A stretch of DNA of 59,715 bases from Francisella orientalis FNO12 (GCF_001042525.2 NZ_CP011921.2:1802501-1862215), one strand, 5' to 3'. Shown: positions 42,898 to 53,776, numbered from the stretch's first letter. Numbers and translations are program-made. The notes: generated from the sequence alone by a model not told the origin.

Positions 42898-43109
42898 GCA
42901 AATTATTTTTGAAAATTTCAGATAAACAGATTATAGCAGATGATTAAAATAGTTTCTTTTATAAAGCAAAAATGTCTTATTTTTTTGTTTTTTACAAAAC
43001 CATATTCACTATAATTTAGTTATTTTCATGATATTATCTTACGAACAATTCGACCTAATTATTGCATATTAGGTTCCTTTTTTTAAACTTTGAAATTAGA
43101 GATAACAAA

Positions 43110-44333
43110 ATGAAAGACTTATAGCTAAAAACTATTTTTCTTTGTTCTTTAGGCATGGTTCTAGAATATTTTGATTTTATAATCTATCTAAGCTTTTCTG
43201 AAGTGACTGGAGCTCATTTACTTCATAGTTTTAACTCCCAAATTATCATACTTTTAATATTTGCTTTAGGTTTTGTTACAAGACCTATTGGTGGTATTAT
43301 CTTTGGACAAATTGGTGATAGAGTTGGACGCAAAAAAGTATTGGTAGCTGCTGTACTTTTGATGACAATTGGCACATTAGGTATTGGTCTTATACCTGAT
43401 GCTTCAGTCATAGGAATATATGCTGGTTTACTATTACTTACTTTTCGTATTATGCAAGGGCTTTCTGCTGGTGGAGAGGTCAATAGTGCATTTACATATC
43501 TAAACGAAACTATCATTACTAACAAAATATATCCTATTGCAGCGATAATGATCTCGGCAGCTATAGGTGTAATGCTTGCTAAGCTACTAACAATAATACT
43601 TAATTTTATTTTCCCTGAAAACTATGCTTGGAGAATTGCTTTTATACTTGGTTCTACGCTAGGAATTGTTACTTTTTATATAAGAAAAGAGCTGCTTGAG
43701 AGTCCTCTTTTTACCCAATTATCACAAACTAATCAACTGACAAAAAACCCAATTATTGATTTATTTAAACATTACAAAATGCCGTTATTAGGCTGTTTTT
43801 TGATGACTGCTAATTGTTATGTCTTGTATTACACTGTTCTACTATGCTTTACTAAGCTATTTAACAAATCTATCTAGTTATAGCTCTAAAAGTATGCTCA
43901 AGATTAGTATTATAGGTTTACTTATGATGTGTATATTTGGCTTACTATCAGCATTACTAATAAAGAAAGATAGCATTCCAAAATTGGATAATTGGTTCCT
44001 ACTTTTCTCATCAATATTATCTATCTGGTTATGCTATGCCTTTATTCATGGTTCACACTATCTAGTTGCGTATTTTGTCTATAGTATTTTTTTTTTAGTG
44101 CTTATATTATGATTTCCCAATATAGATGTATTAATGCTCTACCTGTCAAAGTAAGACTAGTTGGTATGGGAATTGGTTATGGCTTAGGTTCTGCTGTTTT
44201 CGTTGGATTTATGCCTCTTATAACACAGACTCTTATTATAGAGTACCACTCACTTTATGTACCCGCTTTTATTGCTATTATTACAGCAGTATTATCTTTA
44301 GTAGGTTCTCTTATTATAAATAAAAATAGCTAA
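43110..44333 (+). pseudogene. MFS transporter (metabolite:H+ symporter type), second broken copy
   Basis: MKDL then TAG at 43122, after which the frame reads LKTIFLCSLGMVLEYFDFI, the ProP/KgtP-type N terminus. It shows the loop motif GQIGDRVGRKK and the second signature RIMQGLSAGGE. Frameshifts near 43840 and near 44105 split the C-terminal half (SYLTNLSSYSS..., then ISQYRCINALPVKVR). The ~407 codons are normal length. It resembles the MFS pseudogene at 31891-33150. Confidence 0.88.
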
Positions 44334-44349
44334 ATTTTTATATTCTTCT

Positions 44350-44556
44350 TTATTTTTCATAACCAATATATTCAATAGAATTATTAGCGACTTCAAACTT
44401 AAATACTACTAATCTAAAAAGAAACATACCCTCTGTGATATTATCTTCTTTTACTCTTCTAATAATCTCTTCTTCTAGAGATTCATTTGTATATCTACAT
44501 AAATCAAAGATACTTGTAAAATCAGTATATAATTTTTCAAAGTTTACAGTTTTCAT
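44350..44556 (-). CDS. small hypothetical protein
   Basis: A 68-residue ORF that starts MKTVNFEKLYTDF. It is acidic and helical, with ESLEEEIIRRVKEDN in the middle and no Cys. No family recognised. It has no strong ribosome site. It fills the gap between two genes and has normal-looking codon use, so it is plausibly real. Confidence 0.5.
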   Translation of the reverse strand: MKTVNFEKLYTDFTSIFDLCRYTNESLEEEIIRRVKEDNITEGMFLFRLVVFKFEVANNSIEYIGYEK

Positions 44557-44688
44557 AGCTACTTAACTTGGTAATATTTGTATAATTTTAAATATACATT
44601 ATGAAGAATACTATCTCTATAAAAATCCTCAAAGTTAATTTGTCAAACTTATGTATGGTAATATTAATCATATAGTTACTGTGTAATA

Positions 44689-45921
44689 TTGGGAGAGGAT
44701 ATTATAGCTCGTATAGTAATAATTGGTGCTGGTATTGGTCGAATACCAATGGCATATGAACTAAAAGAAGCGATTGATAATGATCATGAGATCATATTAA
44801 TATCTAAAGGAGATAAATTTAATTTTGTTCCTTCAAACCCTTGGGTAATGGTAAATTGGCGTTCTAGAGAAGACGTTGAATTTACTATTAGCAATTATAT
44901 AAAAAAAGCAGGCATAAATTTTGTATCTGATGGAGTAAAAAAACTCTATCCTGATGAAAATAAATTAGTACTTTTTAACGACAAAGAAATAACTTATGAT
45001 TACCTGATAATAGCAACAGGTCCAAAATTAGCCTTTGATGAGATTGAAGGTATGGGACCAGATTTATATAGTCATTCTGTATGTACTGTTGATCATGCAA
45101 CCAAAGCAGCATCTGACAGGGATAAAGTACTCAAAAACCTCGGTCCTGTAGTTGTAGGTGCAGCACAAGGAGCATCTTGCTTTGGGCCTGCTTATGAAAC
45201 AGCTCTAATAATGGATACTGATCTAAGAAAGCATAATATTCGTGAACAAACCCCTATTACTTTTATTACTTCTGAACCATACCTCGGACATCTTGGATTA
45301 GCAGGAGTTGGAGATTCACCAAAGCTTCTCGAAGAAGAATTCAAAAAACAAAATATTAATTGGGTTTGTAATGCTAAAATCACAAAAATAGATGCTGAGA
45401 ATATCTATGTTGATGAATATGACAATAATGGAAGCATAAAACAGCAACATATTATCAGAAGTATTTTTAATATGATTCTTCCCTCATTTAAAGGATTTGA
45501 TGCTTTTGCTAATATCGAAGGACTAGTTAATCCTAGAGGCTTTATTATCGTTGATAAACATCAAGCTAATCCTAAATATCCAAATATTTATTCATTAGGT
45601 GTTTGTGTTGCTATCCCTCCTGTTGAGAAGACTATAATACCTACAGGTTATATGATAGAATCAATGGTTACAGCAATAGCTAGTAATCTAAAAGCTGTTT
45701 TAAATGGAGAAGAGCAACATACTCAGGCTACTCTAAATGCTTTATGTTTTGCCGATTTTGGTGATGGTGGAGTTGCTTTTGCTGCAATCCCTCAATTTAA
45801 ACCTCGTGAACATGACTGGTATTATGAAGGTAAACTAGTTCACTATGCTAAAGTAGCTTTTGAGAAATACTATAATATAAAGTTAAGCATGGTGTTAGTG
45901 AACCATTTTTTGAAAAAATAA
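44689..45921 (+). CDS. sulfide:quinone oxidoreductase-like flavoprotein, start and FAD site damaged
   Basis: ~406-410 residues related to membrane SQRs that oxidise sulfide to polysulfide and reduce quinone. The three Cys of the family are seen in SHSVCTVDHA, GASCFGPAYE and LGVCVAIPP. A GGAGAGG ribosome site at 44691 is followed at normal distance by ATA at 44704, where ATG is expected (xARIVIIGAG); the only upstream alternative is TTG at 44689, ahead of that site. The dinucleotide motif reads GAGIGR instead of GxGxxG. Both suggest early pseudogenisation though the frame is open. Confidence 0.75.
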   Translation: MGEDIIARIVIIGAGIGRIPMAYELKEAIDNDHEIILISKGDKFNFVPSNPWVMVNWRSREDVEFTISNYIKKAGINFVSDGVKKLYPDENKLVLFNDKEITYDYLIIATGPKLAFDEIEGMGPDLYSHSVCTVDHATKAASDRDKVLKNLGPVVVGAAQGASCFGPAYETALIMDTDLRKHNIREQTPITFITSEPYLGHLGLAGVGDSPKLLEEEFKKQNINWVCNAKITKIDAENIYVDEYDNNGSIKQQHIIRSIFNMILPSFKGFDAFANIEGLVNPRGFIIVDKHQANPKYPNIYSLGVCVAIPPVEKTIIPTGYMIESMVTAIASNLKAVLNGEEQHTQATLNALCFADFGDGGVAFAAIPQFKPREHDWYYEGKLVHYAKVAFEKYYNIKLSMVLVNHFLKK

Positions 45922-45954
45922 TGATTCGTATGCTAGGGATATCAAAAGTAAAAG

Positions 45955-46914
45955 ATGATGAAATATCCTAACAATAAGTTTTCTAATCCTCTAGGTAGCT
46001 CTATACGTAAAGGAAGAGGTAAGGATAAGGATCTTCTAAAATTTATTTTTTCTTCTATGTTTAAGAAGCATAAAGAAAGTTTTCCTAAAGATCATGTCCT
46101 AGAAAAGCAACAGGCTTTAGAGCAATTAAATAAAGCTAATAACTATAGTATTACTTGGTTGGGGCATGCTGCTTTTTTGATTAAGCTTAATGGCTATTCT
46201 ATTGTTACAGATCCTTTTTTGAGCAAAACTGCTAGACCTGGATTTTTAGGACCCAAAAGGGAAATATATTCTCCACTAGATTTAACAGATCTTCCAAGGA
46301 TTGATATGATTATTATTAGTCATAATCGTTATGATCATTTAGACTCAAAAGTTATAAAGAACTTTCCAAATAAAGAAAATGTCAAAGTAGTAGTGCCTCT
46401 TGGGCTTAGTAATTTCTTTATTAAAAGAGGTTTTAAAAATATAACCGAAATGGGCTGGTGGCAAGAGATTAATGTAGATGAGATTACTATAGGCTGTTTA
46501 CCATGTGTTCATTTTTCTGGTCGAGGATTATTTGACAGAAACAAAACTCTATGGGCTAGCTTCTCAATCAAAAATAAAAACAAGAAAGTATGGTTCTCAG
46601 GCGATACTGCTTATGGCGAAATATTTAAAGAAATTGGTAAAAAAGAAGATTTTTTTGATATCGCTTTGATAGGCATAGGAGCATACGAGCCTCGTGATTT
46701 TATGTGTTCTGTACATGCTACTCCGGAAGAGGCGATTCAAATAGCAAAAGATATAAAAGCGACCAAAACTATAGGCATGCACTGGGGAACTATCAGACTT
46801 ACACCAGAGCCTTTTTTTGAGCCGCCTAAAAGATTCAAACAGGCAGCTATAGATCAAAAATATGGCGATGATAATGCTTTGATTTTAAAAATTGGTGAGA
46901 CTATAAAGATATAG
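45955..46914 (+). CDS. metallo-beta-lactamase-fold hydrolase (NAPE-PLD/RomA-like), one metal ligand changed
   Basis: 319 residues, no signal peptide. ITWLGHAAFLIK and VTDPFLSKTARP precede the metal motif, which reads SHNRYDHLD where the family has SHNHYDHLD, so the second His of HxHxDH is Arg. The other ligands remain: CVHFSGRG, FSGDTAYG and GMHWGT. Family members hydrolyse N-acyl-phosphatidylethanolamines or related lipids. The change should disturb zinc binding, so activity is doubtful. It starts 33 bases after the SQR-like gene. Confidence 0.85.
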   Translation: MMKYPNNKFSNPLGSSIRKGRGKDKDLLKFIFSSMFKKHKESFPKDHVLEKQQALEQLNKANNYSITWLGHAAFLIKLNGYSIVTDPFLSKTARPGFLGPKREIYSPLDLTDLPRIDMIIISHNRYDHLDSKVIKNFPNKENVKVVVPLGLSNFFIKRGFKNITEMGWWQEINVDEITIGCLPCVHFSGRGLFDRNKTLWASFSIKNKNKKVWFSGDTAYGEIFKEIGKKEDFFDIALIGIGAYEPRDFMCSVHATPEEAIQIAKDIKATKTIGMHWGTIRLTPEPFFEPPKRFKQAAIDQKYGDDNALILKIGETIKI

Positions 46915-46922
46915 TTTTATTT

Positions 46923-47876
46923 TTAGATATTTCTCGCAAAAACAATAAGAGTTAATCCTAAAATATACGTTATAAACATCAATACTATTAGCTTATTTGT
47001 GCCTTTTGGTGCTTTGGCAAATTCTTTCCAAATAAATACACCCCAGAATGCCGCTATCATTGTTGCACCTTGACCCAAACCATACGAGATAGAAGGTCCA
47101 GCAATACCAGAAGCTATAAAGTTAAGACAAGATCCAATCCCCCAAATGACTCCTCCTAATATCCCAATAGTATGCAACCATGGCGTACCTTGAGAGAAAT
47201 AGTCTTTAAACTTAAGTTTTTTACCAGAAATAGGAAATTTAATCATCCAACCATTGATTACAAAGTTAGATACAAAAATCCCTACAGTAAATATAAAACT
47301 TGCTGTATATGGTGTCATTAAGTCAGCTTGAGGTGTTACAAAATCATTTGTGATCGATTTAATAACTAAAGGGTAGAAAAAGCCCATTAAGATACCTGAA
47401 ATAATCGAAACTATAAATCCTTTAAGCATATTTTTGTTTTTATTATCAGAAATACGCTTATATATGACAGCATCAATAATAATTGCTGCAAGTACGCTCA
47501 AAACTCCTAAAAACAAGACTACAGGCTGACCTAAAGGTGTTGCTATATAGTTTGTAATCACACCTATGACAAGAGCCAAACCAATAGCTAAAGGAAAAGC
47601 TACAGACATTCCTGCAATATCAATAGCAGCTACAAGTAGTATATTAGCTAAGTTAAAAACCACACCACCCATAAAAGCATAAATAAAACTCTCGGATGAA
47701 GCTTGAGAAATATCACTAAAGAATGATCTACCTTCTGTACCAAAACTTCCCATTGTTATAGCTAAGACAAAAGATACTATCAAAATCCCTAAAGCATAAT
47801 CCCAATAATACTGTTGAAAAGGCCATTCTTTTGTCGAGAGCTTTTGTGTATTTGCCCAAGAACCCCAACATAGCAT
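46923..47876 (-). CDS. ribose/glucose-type permease (GRP/RbsU family), start probably lost
   Basis: Ten hydrophobic segments in 317+ residues; MLCWGSWANT is the family N-terminal signature and there is a second GxxxWGIG-type repeat near residue 245. Homologous sequence extends upstream of the first in-frame ATG: VVLHSYGVAVFFCIIT is readable from 47927, where a GGAG site precedes ATA instead of ATG. The protein may be made short (missing half of helix 1) or not at all. It lies directly downstream of the ribokinase pseudogene on the same strand, which supports ribose as substrate. Confidence 0.75.
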   Translation of the reverse strand: MLCWGSWANTQKLSTKEWPFQQYYWDYALGILIVSFVLAITMGSFGTEGRSFFSDISQASSESFIYAFMGGVVFNLANILLVAAIDIAGMSVAFPLAIGLALVIGVITNYIATPLGQPVVLFLGVLSVLAAIIIDAVIYKRISDNKNKNMLKGFIVSIISGILMGFFYPLVIKSITNDFVTPQADLMTPYTASFIFTVGIFVSNFVINGWMIKFPISGKKLKFKDYFSQGTPWLHTIGILGGVIWGIGSCLNFIASGIAGPSISYGLGQGATMIAAFWGVFIWKEFAKAPKGTNKLIVLMFITYILGLTLIVFARNI

Positions 47877-47943
47877 CGTAATTATGCAAAAAAATACTGC
47901 AACCCCGTACGAGTGTAATACAACTATTTTAAATCTCCATATA

Positions 47944-48865
47944 TTATATTTTTTGTTCTAAATAAGTATTTAATTTCTCTAAAGTAGGTGCAGAATCTTC
48001 AGCTCCCTCTACAGTTACTGCTAGAGCTGCTGCTGTATTTGCTATCTTGATTGATTGCTCTATAGATAGTCCTTTGTCTAGACAAAATACCAAAACACCA
48101 TTAAAAGTATCTCCTGCAGCAGTAGTGTCTACCACATCTACTTTTTTAGTAGCAAATAATTCTTGTTCTTGGCCATGATTTTTTGATAATAGAGCGCCTT
48201 GCTCACCCAAAGTTATTATAACAATAGCTACACCCTTATTATGTAGCTCTTTTGCTGCCTGCTTAGCTGTATTTACATCTTTAACCTCTATACCTGACAA
48301 AATAGATACCTCAGTCTCATTTGGTGTTAAAATATCTACCTTTTTGAGTAATTCTTGAGGTAGCTCTCTAGCTGGGGCAGGGTTTAGTATAAAAGTTTGT
48401 TTATCAGTGATTTTGTCTACTAAATACTCAATAGTTTCCAAAGGAGTTTCTAGTTGAGTTAGTATGATATTAGCTTGTTGGATTTTTTGATTATGTTTGT
48501 CCAAAATTTGCTGATCTAACTTGGCATTAACACCCATTACTACATTAATAATATTTTGACCCTGACTATCAACACAAATAAAAGCCAAGCCTGTATTACT
48601 AGCTTCATCTTGATTGATAGTTGAGCTATCTAGACCTTCTTTTTTTATAAAACTCTAAAAGTCTATCCCCAAAACTATCTTTACCAAGATTTGTAATAAA
48701 AGTTACATTTTCGCCAAGTCTTCTTGCAGCTACAGCTTGATTAGCTCCTTTACCACCACAAAACTCTTTATAATTCTGGCTTATTATCGTTTGACCTTTT
48801 TGCGCAAGGTGATCAACTTTTACAACTAAATCTCTATTAGCACTTCCTACAACAACTACTGACAT
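47944..48865 (-). pseudogene. rbsK: ribokinase, frameshifted
   Basis: A PfkB-family kinase that would phosphorylate ribose. The N terminus (48865-48640) has GSANRDLVVKVD and FCGGKGANQAVAARRLG. A run of seven A near 48636, one more than needed, shifts the frame into a stop. The rest reads on as EGLDSSTINQDEAS, NPAPARELP, LTPNETEV and the catalytic VVDTTAAGDTFNG. ~305 codons in all. It is paired with the RbsU-type permease. Confidence 0.92.
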
Positions 48866-48951
48866 ATTTATTCTTTATTTTGAATATTAATAAGTCTATT
48901 ATAAGTATTTGTAAGGTATAGCACTATAAAAACAAATCAAATTAAAAAATA

Positions 48952-49840
48952 ATGAAAACACTAACCATAAAACTAAATCAAAAATATAAATCTTTTCCTA
49001 TCGGATTTGTTACAAACATAGACAATAATGGAATTGTTGTGATATCTGGGGTTAATGGTTCTGGAAAATCACAATTAATGAATATCATTAATGGTAGGCG
49101 TATTATTAATAACGAATCTCACGATATATCTCGAGAAATCACTATTGATACACATACAATTAAAAGTGATGAAATAGAATATAGAAGTTTTAAAAATAGC
49201 ATTAAGATACTTCCATAATAAAGAAATATTTAAACAGATAGAAGAGGGATTTTTCTATAAATATGGTTCTCAAGAAGATGTTAATAATCAAATCTGTGAT
49301 ACAAATGTTTGTGCTGATATGGGTGATACCCGATTAAATCAGTGTCTATCAAATGAAATAACGTATCGAATAGCCAATCCTCTAAAAAGAAGCCAAATTA
49401 TGATTGGTATTTTCGACTCTGATAACGAAAATATTAAGCTAGTAAGTAAAGAGAATTATAATGTTTATTCATTTAAAATAGATCCTGCAAACATCTCTAC
49501 TGAACTATTGTTTAGTGATGATGAAATTAAAACAGTTCTTGATGGTAAAAGACTATTTATTGGAAGTGAGTTTGATAGTACTTCAAAGTATCACCTTATC
49601 GAAAATTTTCATATTGGTGGTAAAGCTCATACAAAGGCAAGTAATAGAATTATTATTGATAAGGATATTTATAAAGGAAATAATATTGCTTGTATTTCTA
49701 AAGAATGTTTTGCTCAAGCTATTTATAATGGACAAATTCAAATATCTGATGCTAGTTGGGAAAACTTTAGACATATTTTTGAAAAAATATCTGAGATTAT
49801 AGATTCAAATCAAGTTGCTGGATCTGAAAATGGAAAGTAA
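48952..49840 (+). pseudogene. P-loop ATPase with acidic C-terminal domain, broken (possible OLD-like)
   Basis: The first frame (48952-49218) has a Walker A GVNGSGKSQ near residue 33 of an SMC/AAA-like N terminus. A frameshift near 49210 leads to HNKEIFKQIEEG and onward. The last frame has MIGIFDSDNENIKL and ELLFSDDEIK...GKRLFIGSEFD, which looks like an acidic nuclease-type (TOPRIM-like) domain behind an ATPase. The ABC signature and Walker B are not visible, so the middle seems deleted. It may be the remains of a defence ATPase/nuclease. Confidence 0.6.
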
Positions 49841-49849
49841 TAATAAATT

Positions 49850-51988
49850 CTATACTCCCAAACTCTTACTAACAATCTCAAAAACATTTTTACTAGGGTT
49901 TGAAGCTTTGATTTTTTCAAGTTCTTGTTTCATCAAAGCTTGTCTAGCACTATCATAACCTGTAACTTGATGGTTAGTCTTATCAAGTTCTAACACTGTA
50001 TCAGACATAAATGCATATCCTAAATCATCTTTGCAATGATATTGTGATAAATTATCACCAAAACTGCTAATTAACGAATAAACTTTGTTAGGGTTTTTAG
50101 GGTTATATGCAGGATGATTAACTAAGCCTTTAACTATATCTAAAGTTGACTTATGAGAGATTTGAGATTGAGATAGTAGCCATTTATTTACAACTAAATC
50201 TTCATGTTTCCAACGATTATAAAACTCATTAATAACATTATCACGAATTTGTTTATCATTAGATTTTAGCAACGCTGAAAATGCAGTTTGCTGATCTGTC
50301 ATATTATCAGCACTATCAAATAACTGTTGTGCTAACTCTATACCTTGGCTTTGATCACTAGCATTCATTAGATAGCTCAAACACACAGCTTTTAGTTTTC
50401 TTTTAGCAATTTGCTCAGCTGATAGGCTATATGGCTTATTATCATTACACTCTTAATATGCTGCCAGCCAATCATCTTTTAGCTTATCTGCTAGCTGATT
50501 CTTCACTTTTTTGCGAGAGTTGACAATATCATCAACCATAATTGTCGGCATTGCCTCAGCAATTGTAGACTCAGTTGGTATCATTAGAGCATCACTAATT
50601 AAGGCTTTATCTAAATTTTTATCATGTAAGATTGATTTAGAAGCATTTAAAAACTCTATATTTATATCTACATCTGCATTATTCAAGATCATTTTAGTAG
50701 CTAATTGCTGTAAAGAGTCCCAACGATTAAAAGCATTATTATCATACTTAACGATATGTAATAACTCTGTTTCAACACGTTCATGCTCAACCTTCACAGG
50801 TGCCGAAAAATCTCTAAATAAAGAAGCTACTGGTTTTGCAGTGATATTTTTAAAAGTATAAGTCTGTTTTTGCTCTGTTAGCTCAATAACTTGTTCAGTA
50901 ATATTTTTACCCTCTGGGGTGATAAGCCCCATACTAACTGGTATATGAAGAGTTTGCTTTTCTTTTTGATCTGCTGTTGGCAGAGTAGTTTGCTCTAGTA
51001 TTAGACTATAAATTTGATTTTCTGCATCGTAGTTTTCTGTAACTTTAATGCTTGGTGTACCTGATTGAGCATACCATCTTATAAATAAGCTAAAATCACG
51101 ATTATTTGCGTCTGCCATAGCATTTACAAAATCATCACAAGTAACAGCTTGACCATCATATCTTTCAAAATATAGCCTCATACCTTTTTGGAAGCCTTCC
51201 TCGCCTAGTAAGGTATGAATCATATCAGGCACCGCCACAATCATAAAAGTATCTAAGTCATATTCTAAGCCAAATCTATCTTCATCCCATTTCATTGGGT
51301 CTTTGACAGCTTACATTGCATAGTGACATTTATCTATATCTTGCTTAAAAGCATATATTTCTAAACTAACTTTACGTTGTGATTTTGTGATATATGTATT
51401 TTTAATACTTGCTAAATCTCCAGCTACCAGAGCAAATAAATAGCAAGGCTTCTTAAATGGATCTTTCCATACTGCAAAGTTCTGAGTATCTGAAATATCC
51501 CCAGACTCAATCTTATCTCCATTTAATAATATTACTGGATATTTTTGTTTGTCTGCTATTATTTTAACTGTAAAAGAAGACATCACATCTGGTCTATCTA
51601 GATAATAAGTAATTTTTCTAAATCCAGTTGTCTCACATTGGGTGCAAAACACCTCTCCAGATTTGTATAAACCTTCCAAAGAAGTATTAGCCTCAGGATT
51701 AATTTCTACCACTGTTTCTAATACAAATTTTTCTGGGGCATCATCTATAATTAATTGGTTTTCATTAATTATAAAATCAGTATTTGATAGCTTTTTATTA
51801 TCTATTTTCATAGATAATAGTTTTAGATTACCGCCATCTAAAACCAGTGTGTTATTTTCTCGATTCGCTGGATTAGCTACTATATATAAATTAGCTGTCA
51901 CTCTAGTTTTTGACTCATCAAGTTCAAATTTTAGATGTGCTTTATTTATAAGATAATTACTTGGTTTATAATTCTTTAAGTATTTAGA
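49850..51988 (-). pseudogene. pepN: aminopeptidase N, catalytic region deleted
   Basis: An M1 aminopeptidase. N-terminal traces (KYLKNYKPSNYLI) begin at 51988 without a start, joined to trpC. TAA codons at 51313-51311 (CHYAM*AVKD) and 50455-50453 (LAAY*ECND) interrupt the single frame. Near 51230 the sequence jumps from LEYDLDTFMIVAV to DMIHTLLGEEGFQKGM. In E. coli PepN roughly 130 residues lie between these, including GAMEN and the HExxH zinc site. The C-terminal domains continue to 49850. Confidence 0.93.
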
Positions 51989-52567
51989 TCTATAGAAAGA
52001 TCTCTTAGATTACGATTATTAATACCTATAACTTTTGCCTTGAGTTTGATAGCTCTTTAAAGTTCTTCTTCATTACTAACTTCAGTTAAGATACCCATAC
52101 CTAGACAATTAGCTACTTTTGCTAGTTTCTTATACTCATTATCATCTAATACCGAAAGCATCAGTAACACCGCATCTGCTTGATAATGTCTAGCTAAATA
52201 TATTTGATATTCATCTATAATAAAATCTTTACAAAGCATAGGTTGAGTCACTTGCTTTCTAACAATCTCTAGATTTGCAAAACTACCCATAAAAAACTCT
52301 TCATCTGTAAGTACAGATATCATATTTGCGTAATTTTTATACACTACTGCTATTTCATTTAGATCAAACTTTTTACGGATAACTCCTTTAGAATGAGATC
52401 CTTTTTTGCACTCTAGAATAAATACTGCTTTGTCTGACTCCAAAGCCTGATAAAAATCTCTATCTGTTTTGATAACTTCTTTTTTGAATACATCTAGTGG
52501 AGATAACTTTTTTTGCAAAAAGCCAATTTCTTTTTGCTTCAACTATATTAGCTAATATAGTTTCCAT
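51982..52567 (-). pseudogene. trpC: indole-3-glycerol-phosphate synthase, truncated
   Basis: Starts [12 protein letters not shown] at 52567, then a frameshift near 52533 into [15 protein letters not shown]. The frame carries [13 protein letters not shown] (normally ILECKKASPSKG) and [16 protein letters not shown], and ends with a stop at 52057. The same protein continues past the stop as AIKLKAKVIGINNRNLRDLS until SIDLN, where pepN sequence begins at about 51985. The last third of the TIM barrel is deleted. Confidence 0.92.
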
Positions 52568-52659
52568 AATACTTATTATTTATATGATTTTATGAAGTAT
52601 TCTAAACGAAAAAAGAATAAAAGTTGAATTTTTCTGTACTTTGTTGATTTGAATATTAT

Positions 52660-53073
52660 TTATTTTAGATATTCGACATTAACTTCAGCATAATCTTCAA
52701 TAGGATTATATCTATCAAAATCTGCTTTATAAACTCTCTTTTTAGAGTTATCTGCCCAAATTTGTTGCCATTTATCAATGATAGCATCAGGTAGCTCCCC
52801 TTCAACACGATATGTTCGATGGTTAAGCTCAATTTGCACAGAATTTAACCCTGCTGGTACCTCAAAAGACTCTGCCACCTCATAACCTATCAAAAGAGTG
52901 TATGGAGCGGTATGATCGCATTCATAGTCATAATAAACAGATATTATATCTTGAGATATATTTTGACCATTAAGATATTCTAATACTTCACTATTAAAGA
53001 AAAACTCCCAAGCTTCTTCAAGCAAATCTACTCTATCATTAGAAACTTTAGATGCTACACCTACTACTTTCAT
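52660..53073 (-). CDS. GyrI-like / AraC-type effector-binding domain protein
   Basis: 137 residues, intact, with no DNA-binding domain. The pattern VYYDYECDHTAPYTLLIGYEV, then PAGLNSVQIEL and the C-terminal DFDRYNP fits stand-alone GyrI-like small-molecule-binding proteins. The ligand is unknown. It starts 4 bases after the msrA stop, so the two are co-transcribed. Confidence 0.8.
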   Translation of the reverse strand: MKVVGVASKVSNDRVDLLEEAWEFFFNSEVLEYLNGQNISQDIISVYYDYECDHTAPYTLLIGYEVAESFEVPAGLNSVQIELNHRTYRVEGELPDAIIDKWQQIWADNSKKRVYKADFDRYNPIEDYAEVNVEYLK

Positions 53074-53077
53074 TTTA

Positions 53078-53776
53078 CTATCTTGTTAAACATTCTGCAT
53101 AGCTAGATGGTATATCAAAAGGTGCTACATTACTATATTTCCAATCTATATTTTGCCAAACTTTATTCACTGTTACATCACGACCACATCTTGTACGATA
53201 ATAGCAATATCTTTTAGGGTTTTTATGATGATAATCTTGATGATAACTTTCTGCTTTATAAAAATGTGTAGATGGTAAAATTTGAGTATATACAGGTTGG
53301 TTATGTTTTTTAAATTCTGCTTTTAATTTTTTAGTAACATCTTCAGCAACCTGTTTTTGTTTATCATCACTATAATATATAGCTGATTGATATTGTTCGC
53401 CTTTATCACAAAACTGTCCTTTAGAATCTGTAGGATCTATACGGCGATAAAAATACTCTACAAGCTCTTGATAGCTAGTTTTAGTAGGATCATATATCAC
53501 TTCAACTGATTCTTTATAGTTTGTAATACCTGCAGATACTGTTTTGTAGGTAGGATCTTTTTGCAAACCACCATCATAACCAGAAATAACCTTTATAATA
53601 CCATCATGACTTAAATCTTGATATTTTTGCATATATTCAAAATCTGACTCTAAACACCAAAAGCAACCACCTGCAAATACAGCTTTTTGATATTTACTTT
53701 CTGAATCATTAGCTGCAAATACAAAGCTACTTGCAAATAATAAACTACTTAAAATTATGATTTTTCTTTTTTTCAT
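53078..53776 (-). CDS. msrA: periplasmic peptide-methionine (S)-S-oxide reductase MsrA
   Basis: 232 residues. The signal peptide (MKKRKIIILSSLLFASSFVFA) points to export. The catalytic motif is GGCFWCLES (Cys in GCFW, residue ~38), with SGYDGG, EVIYDPTKTSY and AESYHQDY conserved. C-terminal cysteines (KRYCYYRTRCGRD and AECLTR) may act as resolving residues. It repairs methionine sulfoxide in envelope proteins. Intact; it lies between trpD and trpC remnants and is followed by the GyrI-like gene. Confidence 0.94.
   Translation of the reverse strand: MKKRKIIILSSLLFASSFVFAANDSESKYQKAVFAGGCFWCLESDFEYMQKYQDLSHDGIIKVISGYDGGLQKDPTYKTVSAGITNYKESVEVIYDPTKTSYQELVEYFYRRIDPTDSKGQFCDKGEQYQSAIYYSDDKQKQVAEDVTKKLKAEFKKHNQPVYTQILPSTHFYKAESYHQDYHHKNPKRYCYYRTRCGRDVTVNKVWQNIDWKYSNVAPFDIPSSYAECLTR

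Noticed and set aside
41357-42925. Plus-strand ORFs opposite ettA
   Set aside because: Shadow frames of a highly conserved ABC-F gene on the minus strand; composition is the mirror of the real gene.
31891-44333. The two MFS pseudogenes as flanks of a duplicated or mobile segment
   Set aside because: They are similar in family only; no direct repeats, transposase or inverted repeats were seen around them.
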